From Hymenobacter cyanobacteriorum (GTDB lineage: Bacteria > Bacteroidota > Bacteroidia > Cytophagales > Hymenobacteraceae): a stretch of DNA of 64,000 nucleotides. The stretch is from contig NZ_JALBGC010000002.1 of assembly GCF_022631375.1 (NCBI RefSeq), positions 992,001 through 1,056,000 of the forward strand, written 5' to 3'. The translations under genes were made by a program, and so were the position numbers. Under the pieces are notes generated by a model, which did not search any database, was not told the DNA's origin, and was given only the letters and a program-made list of their open reading frames with translations. Shown piece after piece: positions 1 to 9,444 of this stretch (position 1 is the stretch's first letter; every line of letters begins with the position of its first letter).

Positions 1-35
1 GGGATTTTTAGTTTAGCCGACAGGGTGTATTAAGC

Positions 36-1196
36 TCACGGCAAGTCAATCACCGACATTGTGTGCGGCGCGTCCGACTTCGCGTTCACGAAGTGCTTTT
101 CCGGTTTATCAAAATCCGAGATGTACAGGCGCTTCCCTTTCAGCAGCACTTCGGCCGGCTGGTCGAGCTTGCCGCCGGCACCATCCGTGTCGGGGTTCTG
201 GGCCAGCGTGGTCACGGTGTTGCCATTGCGCAGGTCCACCACTTCAATGGCGTTTTCGCGCGAGTTGCAGAGGTACATTTTATCTGTGGCGCGGTCGATA
301 ATCAGGCCGTCGACGCAGGGAATAGTTTTGCCAATGACGGTGAGGATTTCCTGCCCGGCCAGCGTGCCGTCCGGCTTCAGCGATACTTTGTAGAGCTTGC
401 CGTCGCCAAAGCTGCCGGTGTAGAAGTTGCCTTTGCTGTCGTAATCGAGGCCGTCGGCCCCGTTGTCGACGCCGGTTTCGTTCATCGTCGTCGTGAACAT
501 GGCCAGCATATGCGGGTCCTTGGTTTTGGGCTTGAGGTGGACGGTGTCTTTGTTCAGTTCGGCCAGCGAAAATTTCATAATGGCGCTGCCCTTGTCATTA
601 TCGGGCAGGTCCCACTGGCTGTCGGTCACGTAAATCGTGTTGCCTTTCCAGACCACCGCGTTGGCCAGCGCAAAGTTGTCGACCACCGTGGTAATCGCGC
701 CGGGCTTGCCGTTTTTCATCGTCACACGCATCAGGCGCGATTTGAAATCCTTGCTGTTTTCGTACTGGTTTTCGGCGTAGTACAGGTTGCCATCAGGGCC
801 GAAAGCCAGGTCCATCGGCGCGGCCTTTTTCGTGGTAGGCTCCACGGGCAGGTTAGTAGCAAAGGGCTTGATGGTGCTCCCGTCAATCTCCATCAGCGAG
901 GCCGGCTGGGAGTTATCGGCCAGGTTGGGCACTGACAGGATGAGGTGGCCATTAGGCGCCAGCGCCAGGCCGTCGGGGGTGTTGTGGGCGTCGTCGAGGG
1001 TAAAGAGCAATTGCGGGTTGCCAACGGTCGGCACTGAGGCGCCTTTAGCAGCAGTAGTGGCCGACGAATCGGTTTTTACCACGGCTTCCTTCTTCACGGC
1101 CTCGTCTTGCGTGGTGGGCGGGTTCGATTGGCAAGCGGCCAACAAGGCACTGCTTAGCACCGAGGCCGCCAGAGCGTTAAAAGAGGGAGTACGCAT
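36..1196 (-). CDS. SMP-30/gluconolactonase-like beta-propeller lipoprotein
   Basis: The 386-residue product has an N-terminal signal ending in a lipobox (LLAAC, Cys22), so it is probably a periplasmic or outer-membrane lipoprotein. After a Thr/Lys/Ala-rich linker of about 30 residues come blade-like repeats with motifs such as DGLALAPNG, DLAFGPDGNLY, DGLDYDSKGNFY and DGLIIDRATDKMY. These are typical of six-bladed SMP-30/LRE propellers, which often bind a divalent metal and hydrolyse lactones or related small molecules. No specific substrate can be deduced. It stands alone, divergent from the catalase gene. A non-enzymatic propeller of the NHL type is an alternative. Confidence 0.75.
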   Translation of the reverse strand: MRTPSFNALAASVLSSALLAACQSNPPTTQDEAVKKEAVVKTDSSATTAAKGASVPTVGNPQLLFTLDDAHNTPDGLALAPNGHLILSVPNLADNSQPASLMEIDGSTIKPFATNLPVEPTTKKAAPMDLAFGPDGNLYYAENQYENSKDFKSRLMRVTMKNGKPGAITTVVDNFALANAVVWKGNTIYVTDSQWDLPDNDKGSAIMKFSLAELNKDTVHLKPKTKDPHMLAMFTTTMNETGVDNGADGLDYDSKGNFYTGSFGDGKLYKVSLKPDGTLAGQEILTVIGKTIPCVDGLIIDRATDKMYLCNSRENAIEVVDLRNGNTVTTLAQNPDTDGAGGKLDQPAEVLLKGKRLYISDFDKPEKHFVNAKSDAPHTMSVIDLP

Positions 1197-1524
1197 TGAT
1201 AAACAGGTTGAAAGAAGTGGTTTTTGAGGCAGAAAGAATGCGTTCGGGTTACGCGCTCTGTCAAGTCCGGGTTATTTGGGTTGCCGCTTTACCCCTAGTT
1301 AACCGGTCCGTTTCTGAGGTGAAAAGCCGTCCTCCCCGGCCGGGCGCCTTAATATCTGTTCAAAACCTGCAGCCAAGCCTCCACACTACGCGTAGCGCAG
1401 CAACTGAACCTCAGCAGCTAGCCCAGTCTGAGCAAGAAAGAGCCCGAATCTTATGCAAAAAACAGCTCAACCCGCGTACAAAATCAGCCGTTAGCGAAAG
1501 CTAACGAACCATTTGCCCCACTTC
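1197..1524. other. Intergenic gap between divergent genes
   Basis: This 328-bp gap separates the SMP-30-like gene (minus) from katE (plus) and must hold both promoters. No gene is seen. The only clear structure is the GTTAGC-GAAA-GCTAAC hairpin at 1490-1505. No good TAnnTTTG box was found. Confidence 0.5.
1490..1505 (+). promoter_or_regulatory. Perfect GAAA-tetraloop hairpin in the katE leader
   Basis: GTTAGC and GCTAAC form a perfect 6-bp stem closed by a GAAA loop, ending 19 nt before the katE ATG. In RNA this would be a stable GNRA hairpin. In DNA it could be a small dyad operator. Function is unknown. Confidence 0.4.
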
Positions 1525-3714
<2,190 letters not shown>

Positions 3715-3755
3715 GTTTTAATTTGGCCTGACCCTAATAATGGGTAATAAAAAAA

Positions 3756-3847
3756 CGTCATGCTGAGCGTAGCCGAAGCATCTCTTCCACGCAACTAATT
3801 CATTTTAGTATTGCGGGAGAGATGCTTCGAATGCGCTGAGCATGACG
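3756..3847. repeat. Family A palindromic repeat, copy A1
   Basis: Inverted arms beginning CGTCATGCTGAGCG and ending GCTCAGCATGACG enclose about 30 bp. Within the left arm ATGCT can pair with AGCAT. It lies directly after katE and is the first of eleven paired copies in this window. Confidence 0.85.
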
Positions 3848-3956
3848 TTCTGCTTTTTTCCTGATACGCCTGCCGTTCCCGGCAGAACTTCCTTTCTTTG
3901 TGCCTCAGCCGCCCGGGCTGGCCCTATCCCCTCCCCCAAATCCCCACTCTATTCTC

Positions 3957-4472
3957 ATGGCTGCAATCAGCGATAAAAAAGTCGTCACCATTACCTACGA
4001 CCTCAGCGTCACCGACGAAAACCAGGAAAAAGTATTGGTCGAATCGGCCGAAGCCGACGCGCCCATGGTCTTCCTGTTCGGCCACAGCGGCCTGCCCGAA
4101 GAGTTTGAAGCCCAGCTCGACGGCAAAAACGCCGGCGACTCGTTCGAGTTCAGCCTCACCCCCGAGCAGGCCTACGGCGAGTACGACGAGCAGGCGCTGG
4201 TCGAAATCCCGAAGGAAGTTTTCCTCATCGACGGCAAGCTGGATGACGAAATGCTGCAGCCCGGCAACTTCCTGCCCATGGCCGACAACGAGGGCAACCA
4301 CATGCAGGCCAAAGTGGTGAGCATTGGCGATTCCGTCGTGAAAATGGACTTCAACCACCCGCTGGCCGGCATGGTGATGCACTTCACCGGCAAGGTAGAA
4401 GATGTGCGCGAAGCCACCGCCGAGGAGTTGGCCCACGGCCACGTGCACGGCGAAGGCGGCCACCAGCACTAG
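3957..4472 (+). CDS. slyD: SlyD-like FKBP-type peptidyl-prolyl isomerase
   Basis: The 171-residue protein matches the SlyD layout: an FKBP core split by an insert-in-flap segment, then a short His-rich tail (HGHVHGEGGHQH) likely to bind metal. Motifs include LFGHSGLPEEFE near the start of the flap, AYGEYDEQALVEIP, and NHPLAGMVMHFTGKV in the final strand. SlyD catalyses prolyl cis/trans isomerisation and acts as a chaperone in the cytoplasm. ATG 3957 is chosen because the upstream in-frame extension is proline-rich and unlike the family. A GC-rich terminator follows at 4509-4542. Confidence 0.9.
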   Translation: MAAISDKKVVTITYDLSVTDENQEKVLVESAEADAPMVFLFGHSGLPEEFEAQLDGKNAGDSFEFSLTPEQAYGEYDEQALVEIPKEVFLIDGKLDDEMLQPGNFLPMADNEGNHMQAKVVSIGDSVVKMDFNHPLAGMVMHFTGKVEDVREATAEELAHGHVHGEGGHQH

Positions 4473-4508
4473 GCAACCTTACGGCCGCAAAAGCCGTTTT
4501 GAACAGCG

Positions 4509-4542
4509 CGGGAGCGGTTTGCCACGGGGCAGGCCGCTCCCG
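4509..4542 (+). terminator. Terminator-like hairpin after slyD (copy 1 of a duplicate)
   Basis: CGGGAGCGGTTTGCC pairs with GGCAGGCCGCTCCCG around a 4-nt loop, with no strong T-run. Almost the same hairpin recurs after the first SemiSWEET gene at 4880-4913. Confidence 0.65.
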
Positions 4543-4589
4543 CTTGCATTATCCGCCGGCCCGGTTTCCGGGCCTTAATTCCGTTGCTT

Positions 4590-4859
4590 ATGACGTTGAT
4601 TTCCTTGATTGGCAGCCTCGCGGCCTTCCTCACCACCGCCGCCTACGTGCCCCAGGCCTACAAAACCATCAAAACGCGCTCCACGGCCAGCCTTTCGCTG
4701 CCGACTTACGTGATGCTGTTTATGGGCACCTGCCTGTGGGCCGTGTACGGCATCTACATCGAGGATATTCCGGTGCTGGCGGCCAACCTGGTGACGGCTG
4801 CGCTGGCGGGCATTATTCTGGTGCTGAAGCTCACGGCCAAGCCGGAAACCGAGGAATAG
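4590..4859 (+). CDS. SemiSWEET family sugar transporter, paralog 1
   Basis: This 89-residue protein has three predicted transmembrane helices and the PQ-loop signature AAYVPQAYKTIKTRSTASLSL. SemiSWEETs dimerise to form an alternating-access sugar uniporter in the inner membrane, and the helix-1 PQ motif provides the hinge. ATG 4590 was preferred to the TTG 6 nt upstream. A near-identical signature occurs in the next gene, so the two are tandem paralogs. The substrate cannot be read from the sequence, but small sugars are usual for the family. Confidence 0.88.
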   Translation: MTLISLIGSLAAFLTTAAYVPQAYKTIKTRSTASLSLPTYVMLFMGTCLWAVYGIYIEDIPVLAANLVTAALAGIILVLKLTAKPETEE

Positions 4860-4879
4860 CGGCGCGGGCCCTTACCTTC

Positions 4880-4920
4880 CGGGAGCGGTTTGCCATGCGG
4901 CAGGCCGCTCCCGTTTTTTT
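4880..4920 (+). terminator. Rho-independent terminator after SemiSWEET paralog 1
   Basis: CGGGAGCGGTTTGCC and GGCAGGCCGCTCCCG form a strong stem followed by seven T. It duplicates the hairpin after slyD, so the terminator appears to have been copied along with the SemiSWEET gene. Confidence 0.85.
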
Positions 4921-4991
4921 GGGGACGGGCCAACGCTCAATCCTGCTCGGGTTGCGCCGCCATTTCTTCCGTTTCGCCTTCCTTTCCGCTT

Positions 4992-5282
4992 ATGAATACT
5001 GTTTCCGTGATTGGGGGCGTGGCCGCCCTGCTCACCACGGTGGCCTACGTGCCCCAGGCCTACAAAACCATCAAAACGCGTTCGACGGCCAGTTTGTCGC
5101 TGCCCACCTACATCATGCTTTTTCTGGGCACCTGCCTGTGGCTGGCGTATGGCATCATGCTCGGCGACTGGTCCATCATCTTCACCAACCTGGTTTGTGG
5201 CCTGCTGGGCAGCGTTATCCTGTATCTGAAGCTGATTGAGAAGCCCGGCACCGATGCCGAAGCCGTGGCGCAACGGCCGTAG
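4992..5282 (+). CDS. SemiSWEET family sugar transporter, paralog 2
   Basis: The 96-residue protein has three predicted membrane helices and the same PQ-loop signature (VAYVPQAYKTIKTRSTASLSL) as its upstream neighbour, with differences concentrated in helices 1 and 3 and in a longer polar C-terminus. ATG 4992 gives the usual short N-terminus, and the longer in-frame reading upstream runs through the terminator. It could form homodimers, or heterodimers with paralog 1. The two genes are separated by a strong terminator, so they are probably transcribed separately. Confidence 0.87.
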   Translation: MNTVSVIGGVAALLTTVAYVPQAYKTIKTRSTASLSLPTYIMLFLGTCLWLAYGIMLGDWSIIFTNLVCGLLGSVILYLKLIEKPGTDAEAVAQRP

Positions 5283-5300
5283 TGCCGCACTGCGATAAGC

Positions 5301-5356
5301 CTTATCTCGCACCACGACAAGGCTTATCTCGCACCGCGATAAGGCTTATGCCGCGC
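5301..5356. repeat. 22-bp tandem repeat
   Basis: Two near-perfect units (CTTATCTCGCACCACGACAAGG and CTTATCTCGCACCGCGATAAGG) are followed by a third degenerate unit, and a partial unit precedes them at about 5284-5300. Each unit is flanked by AAGG/CTTAT, giving local dyads. It lies between converging genes. Confidence 0.7.
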
Positions 5357-5389
5357 CCGAACAAGTGCGCCAGCCCGAGCCGGGCCTGG

Positions 5390-5995
5390 CTACGCGACCT
5401 CTGCCAGCAGGGCCGCGACGTGCTTTTGAAGTTGGGGGAAGAATTCCCGGAAATCGGCCTCGTAGGCGGCATAATTGGCCACCAGCTCCGTAGCCGCCGT
5501 TTCCATGCCCGAGCCGGCCGAGGCGCGGCGGCTCAGGCCACTCAGGGCGCGGGCGATGCCGGCCGGTTCGGCGTAGCCCAGCAGCCAGTTGTGCTGGGCC
5601 ATGTAAAACAGCATCTGCGGCACGCGGGGCGGCATTTCGGCTTCGCGCGTCTGGAGCAGGGCGTAGACGCGGCGGGCAAAATCGGACAACGGTTCGGCGC
5701 TGAATTCAGGGAAGTTGCGGGCCAGGAAATGGTCGAGGAACATGTCCGAAATCACGCCGGCGTACTTGCCGTAGCCGGCTTCGCGCAGGCGCTGGGTGCT
5801 GCGGCGCACCACGGGGTGCTGGTCGGTGAAGGTATCGATGGCCCGGTGCAGGCGGATGCCGGCCTGCACGCCGGGCGCGTAGTTTTCGAGCTGGCGGCCG
5901 GGCACCGAGTCGGCAATGAAGTTACCCAGGAGCACGTCGGCGTAGCGGGCCGTGCCGGGCGCGCCGGAGAGGAAAAGATGGGCCAGGAAGTTCAT
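5390..5995 (-). CDS. acpH: Acyl carrier protein phosphodiesterase (AcpH-like)
   Basis: The 201-residue protein matches the ACP phosphodiesterase (DUF479) family, which removes the 4'-phosphopantetheine group from holo-ACP. Conserved elements are the N-terminal MNFLAHLFLSG, LLGNFIADSV with its metal-ligand Asp, GIRLHRAIDTFTDQHP, and the HD-like ISDMFLDHFLARN. ATG at 5995 is the family start. Upstream of it lies family A repeat A2, which may carry its 5' untranslated region. It converges with SemiSWEET paralog 2. Confidence 0.88.
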   Translation of the reverse strand: MNFLAHLFLSGAPGTARYADVLLGNFIADSVPGRQLENYAPGVQAGIRLHRAIDTFTDQHPVVRRSTQRLREAGYGKYAGVISDMFLDHFLARNFPEFSAEPLSDFARRVYALLQTREAEMPPRVPQMLFYMAQHNWLLGYAEPAGIARALSGLSRRASAGSGMETAATELVANYAAYEADFREFFPQLQKHVAALLAEVA

Positions 5996-6015
5996 TTGAA
6001 GGAGAGGGTAATGTC

Positions 6016-6114
6016 CGTCATGCAGCGCGCAGCGAAGCATCTTTACCGCAACAGTAAACAATATCGATTGGGTTACTTCTACGGTAAAGATGCTTCGCTG
6101 CGCGCTGCATGACG
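6016..6114. repeat. Family A palindromic repeat, copy A2
   Basis: Arms CGTCATGCAGCGCGCAGCG and its near-perfect complement ending GCTGCATGACG are separated by about 35 bp. It occupies the divergent gap between the acpH and PNPOx-like genes. Confidence 0.85.
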
Positions 6115-6235
6115 TGCCCCTAGCCCCCCTTCCCGACAGAGTTTATTCAACCCCGGCCGGCTGGCTGCCGTAAGCCCATCAGGCCGCCAACCAAAACCGA
6201 CGGCCGGTTCTTTCACCTCCCCAACTCTCCCTCCC

Positions 6236-6748
6236 ATGTCCGAAAAGTCGCCCGTAACCCACGACCTGACTCAACTGTTCGAAAAAATCAAGGAAGTGCG
6301 CATGGCCATGCTCACCACCACCGACGAGCACGGCAGCCTGCACAGCCGCCCCATGGCCACCATCAAGCCCGGCGAAGACCAGGCCCTGTATTTCCTGACC
6401 GATTCGGAATCGGCCAAAGTCTACGAAATCAAAAAAGACAGCCAGGTAAACCTGAGCTATTCCGACCCGAGCAGCAACGTATACGCCTCGGTATCGGGCA
6501 AGGCCAACGCCTACCGCGACGAAGCCAAAATTGCCGAGCTTTGGAGCGAGCCCATGCGCGGCTGGTTTCCCAAAGGCAAGGACGACCCGCACATCACCAT
6601 CCTGAAAGTGAACATCGAAAAGGCCGAATACTGGGATTCGCCCAGCAGCCTGCTGGTGCAGGCCTACGCCTACGTGCGCGCCGTGGTAACCGGCGAGCGC
6701 AGCAAGGACGACGACGTGAACCAGCACGCCCAGGTGCAGCCCAAGTAA
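6236..6748 (+). CDS. Pyridoxamine 5'-phosphate oxidase-related stress protein (general stress protein 26 type)
   Basis: The 170-residue protein has a split-barrel flavin-binding fold typical of the GSP26/PNPOx-like family: MAMLTTTDEHGSLHSRPMA at the first strands, ALYFLTDSESAKVYEIKKD, and VNLSYSDPSSNVYASVSGKA. Such proteins bind FMN or FAD and are linked to oxidative and general stress, but the reaction is usually unknown. The tail (DDDVNQHAQVQPK) is polar and probably disordered. A clean terminator follows at 6771. Confidence 0.85.
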   Translation: MSEKSPVTHDLTQLFEKIKEVRMAMLTTTDEHGSLHSRPMATIKPGEDQALYFLTDSESAKVYEIKKDSQVNLSYSDPSSNVYASVSGKANAYRDEAKIAELWSEPMRGWFPKGKDDPHITILKVNIEKAEYWDSPSSLLVQAYAYVRAVVTGERSKDDDVNQHAQVQPK

Positions 6749-6770
6749 GGTGCTGCCCCAGCATTTGCGA

Positions 6771-6799
6771 AAGGCCGGAAGCAATTCCGGCCTTTTTTT
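6771..6799 (+). terminator. Rho-independent terminator
   Basis: GGCCGGAA-GCAA-TTCCGGCC is followed by seven T, just after the PNPOx-like gene. Confidence 0.92.
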
Positions 6800-6847
6800 G
6801 TTGCCTGAAACCCCGCCGCCCGATTTCTGCCGCGCCTTCCATTCCGC

Positions 6848-7579
6848 ATGTCGCATACCACGCTCACCGTTTTCACCCTCCGGCCCGGCCACCGCCGCTG
6901 GGGCCTCGCCCAGATGGGCACCTCGCCCGGCCCGCTCAAAAAAGTGCCGGGCCTGCGGTTTTTCAAGCTGATGGGCAGCGGCGCGGCCAACGGCTTCGGC
7001 TTCTGGCCCAACCTCGACCGCTACGGCCTGATGGCCGTGTGGGAGGATGTCGCCGCTGCCGAAGCCTTTTTCGAGTGCCACCCGCTGTGGGCCGGTTATC
7101 GCCAGCGCAGCGCCGAGCAGTGGACGGTGGCCCTCGCCCCCATCAAAGCCCAGGGCCTGTGGGATGGGCTGAATCCGTTCGCTGAGCAACTGGCCACGGC
7201 ACCTTATACAACAACCGCTTCTTCAGCAGCAGCTCCGGAACCACCGGTGGCCGTGCTCACGCGGGCCAGTATTCGCTGGCGCAAAGCGTCGCGCTTCTGG
7301 CAGTTCGTCGAGCCCACGAGCGCGGCCCTGGCGCAGGTGTCCGGCGTGCGGGCGGCCATTGGCCTGGGTGAGCTGCCGCTGGTGCGGCAGGCCACGTTCA
7401 GCGTCTGGGAATCGGCCCGGGCCATGCAGGATTACGCCTACAAGGATGCCCGCCACCGCGAAGTCATCCAACTCACGCGCCGCGAAAACTGGTACGGCGA
7501 GGAACTGTTTGCCCGCTTTCGGGTGCTGGGCAGCACCGGCACGCTCGATGGCCGCGACCCGCTGGCGGGCCTGGTGTAA
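6848..7579 (+). CDS. crtA: Spheroidene monooxygenase (CrtA)-like protein
   Basis: The 243-residue protein matches the CrtA family, heme-containing keto-forming carotenoid monooxygenases first known from purple bacteria. It has two ferredoxin-like halves: residues about 5-100 with GFGFWPNLDRYGLMAVWED, and about 130-235 with a C-terminal FRVLGSTGTLDGRDPL that is diagnostic for the family. The halves are joined by an Ala/Thr/Pro linker. No other carotenoid gene is adjacent, so its role in pigment synthesis is inferred from homology alone. Confidence 0.75.
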   Translation: MSHTTLTVFTLRPGHRRWGLAQMGTSPGPLKKVPGLRFFKLMGSGAANGFGFWPNLDRYGLMAVWEDVAAAEAFFECHPLWAGYRQRSAEQWTVALAPIKAQGLWDGLNPFAEQLATAPYTTTASSAAAPEPPVAVLTRASIRWRKASRFWQFVEPTSAALAQVSGVRAAIGLGELPLVRQATFSVWESARAMQDYAYKDARHREVIQLTRRENWYGEELFARFRVLGSTGTLDGRDPLAGLV

Positions 7580-7598
7580 CAAACACGATTTATGCGTC

Positions 7599-7685
7599 TG
7601 TCATCTTGAGCGCAGCGAAGGACCTTGTCACGTTCGAACGATTTGTTCTGACGTGACAAGGTCCTTCGCTGCGCTCAGGATGACA
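7599..7685. repeat. Family A palindromic repeat, copy A3
   Basis: TGTCATCTTGAGCGCAGCG pairs with CGCTGCGCTCAGGATGACA. Subtype with GAAGGACCTTG arms, resembling copy A5. It lies between the converging crtA-like gene and the first kinase-like lipoprotein gene. Confidence 0.85.
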
Positions 7686-7731
7686 GCGTCGCAACGGAAT
7701 CAACTTGCAACACGATTGATTCAACCCTAAA

Positions 7732-9333
7732 TCAATCGCGCAAATTGTACCGCCGCAGCCAGGCCCGCGCATTAGCTGTGAGCTCCGGGTGCGGGTCAGT
7801 TTCGACCTGCACGCCGGCGGGTGGGCTGGCCGGCTGGTCGGTAGGGATTACAAACCACGTCACGTCGCCGGGTGTTGCGCCGGGCGAGGTAATTACCTGG
7901 TTATGGCCGGTTCCTTCGTACACCTGCACGGCAATGCCTTCCGGAAGCGCCCCCCGCAGCTCAAATACGTCGTTGCCGGCCAGTCCGTACACGTCAATGC
8001 TGGTCGTCGTCTGGGGCACGAACGTGCGGTCCAGCAGCAGGCTATCGGGGCGGCCGGCGCGGCGGGCCAACATTTGCACGCGCAGCAGGCCGCTGTCGGT
8101 TCCGCTCAGCACAAACCGCTCGGCCTGGTCGGTGCCAATCAGCCAGGCTTCTTTGTTCAGCAGCTCAAAATATTGGCGGGCTACGGCCGGCAGCTGCTCG
8201 CGGCGGGCGCGCAGCAGGGGCACGAAGCGCGCAGCAATAGCGGCCCGCAGTTCGGGCGGCCCCTGGGCGAAGGCCTGGTTCAGCACGACATCACTTAGGG
8301 CGGCCCGCACCGAGTCGGCCACCTGCCGGAAATCGTCGGCGCTGAGGCTGGTGAGCAAGGTGCGGTCGAGGGCGCGGGCGGTGGTGGTGAGGCCGTCCAC
8401 GTTTTCGAGCCGGATGGGGCCGCGAAACGTCTGGTACTTGGGCGCAAACCACGATACCAGCCGCGTTACAATACCGTCATCGAACAGAAAAAAAGCCTGG
8501 TCACGGTCGCGCGGCACGGGGCGGTAGGCCATGCGGCCGGGCTGCGGGAAGCTGGCCCAGCGCCACTGGTCTTCGCGGCGGCTCCAGTCGCCCACCAGCA
8601 GGTCGAGCAGGCGGGCGCGCAAGTAGGCGCGGGCGGGCACGTGGGCACCGGGGTGGCGGCTCAGCGCCGCCAGCATGTGGGCCGAGTTCACCACGTTGGG
8701 CGAGTGGCCGAAGCTGACGACCCCGCACTGGTTGCCATCGGGCCGCTCCTCCAGCAGGTACAGCGCGTTGCCGTAGGCCGCCCGGAACTTCCCCAGGCCG
8801 GGGTCGGCGCCCACGTACACCAGGCGCGGGTTGGCGTGCAGCATACCGGCGGCTTCGGCCAGGTAGGCGGCCGGGTAGGCGCCGTAGGGCTGAGTGGCGC
8901 TGGTCTGGTCCTTGAGCAGGCCACGCAGCAGGTTTTTCTTCCAGCCGGGTTGTAGCGCTGCGCTCATGTCCTTGTCCACCGAGCGCAGCACGTAGTCGCG
9001 GCCATCGGGCGCGCGTAGGCGCAGGGTGTGGCTCTGGTAGCTGCCGCCGGCCTGCAGCGGCACCAGCCCGCCGGGCACGGCCGTGGCCAGCCGCAGCACC
9101 GGCACCGTCACGGGCGTGTTCCAGAGGGTGCGGTAGTGCTGGCCGAAAAACGCCCGCCACACCGCGCCCCGGGCATATTGCGGACCGGGGGCCACGCGCA
9201 CCGAGGCCGAGTCGGCGGCCCAGATGGCGGCGGGCGGGCCGGCGGCCGGGCCGGTGCAGCCGCCCAGCGCCAGCGCGCTTAGCAGGCCCAGTCCGGCCAG
9301 TGCCCCGCAATGTTCACGTAGTAGTTCCGGCAT
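7732..9333 (-). CDS. Lipoprotein of the kinase-like (CotH/HipA-like?) family, divergent paralog 1
   Basis: This 533-residue protein of unknown function begins MPELLREHCG with a lipobox (LALGGC). It shares its full architecture with the next two genes: a YVLRSVDKD strand with invariant Lys, a helical PLxxAAG segment, an ALYLLEERPD strand, a GDW-x-R motif, then PRDRDQAFFLFDDG and a C-terminal beta-rich part (VYGLAGNDVFEL). I infer a distant CotH/HipA/Fam20-like kinase fold from the spacing of these motifs. Here the presumed catalytic DRH is changed to SRR, so it may be inactive. ATG 9333 was chosen for the signal peptide. It is divergent from paralog 2, with a 111-bp shared promoter region. Confidence 0.6.
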   Translation of the reverse strand: MPELLREHCGALAGLGLLSALALGGCTGPAAGPPAAIWAADSASVRVAPGPQYARGAVWRAFFGQHYRTLWNTPVTVPVLRLATAVPGGLVPLQAGGSYQSHTLRLRAPDGRDYVLRSVDKDMSAALQPGWKKNLLRGLLKDQTSATQPYGAYPAAYLAEAAGMLHANPRLVYVGADPGLGKFRAAYGNALYLLEERPDGNQCGVVSFGHSPNVVNSAHMLAALSRHPGAHVPARAYLRARLLDLLVGDWSRREDQWRWASFPQPGRMAYRPVPRDRDQAFFLFDDGIVTRLVSWFAPKYQTFRGPIRLENVDGLTTTARALDRTLLTSLSADDFRQVADSVRAALSDVVLNQAFAQGPPELRAAIAARFVPLLRARREQLPAVARQYFELLNKEAWLIGTDQAERFVLSGTDSGLLRVQMLARRAGRPDSLLLDRTFVPQTTTSIDVYGLAGNDVFELRGALPEGIAVQVYEGTGHNQVITSPGATPGDVTWFVIPTDQPASPPAGVQVETDPHPELTANARAWLRRYNLRD

Positions 9334-9444
9334 GAGTGGCCTGTTTGGCAAGGGCTCGAAAACGCGGGCCGCGCCTCCGTCCGGCCCACCTTTACGGCGA
9401 AGCTGCGTTAAAGGCTCATTCCCGCCGCCGCGTTTTTTCTTCGG

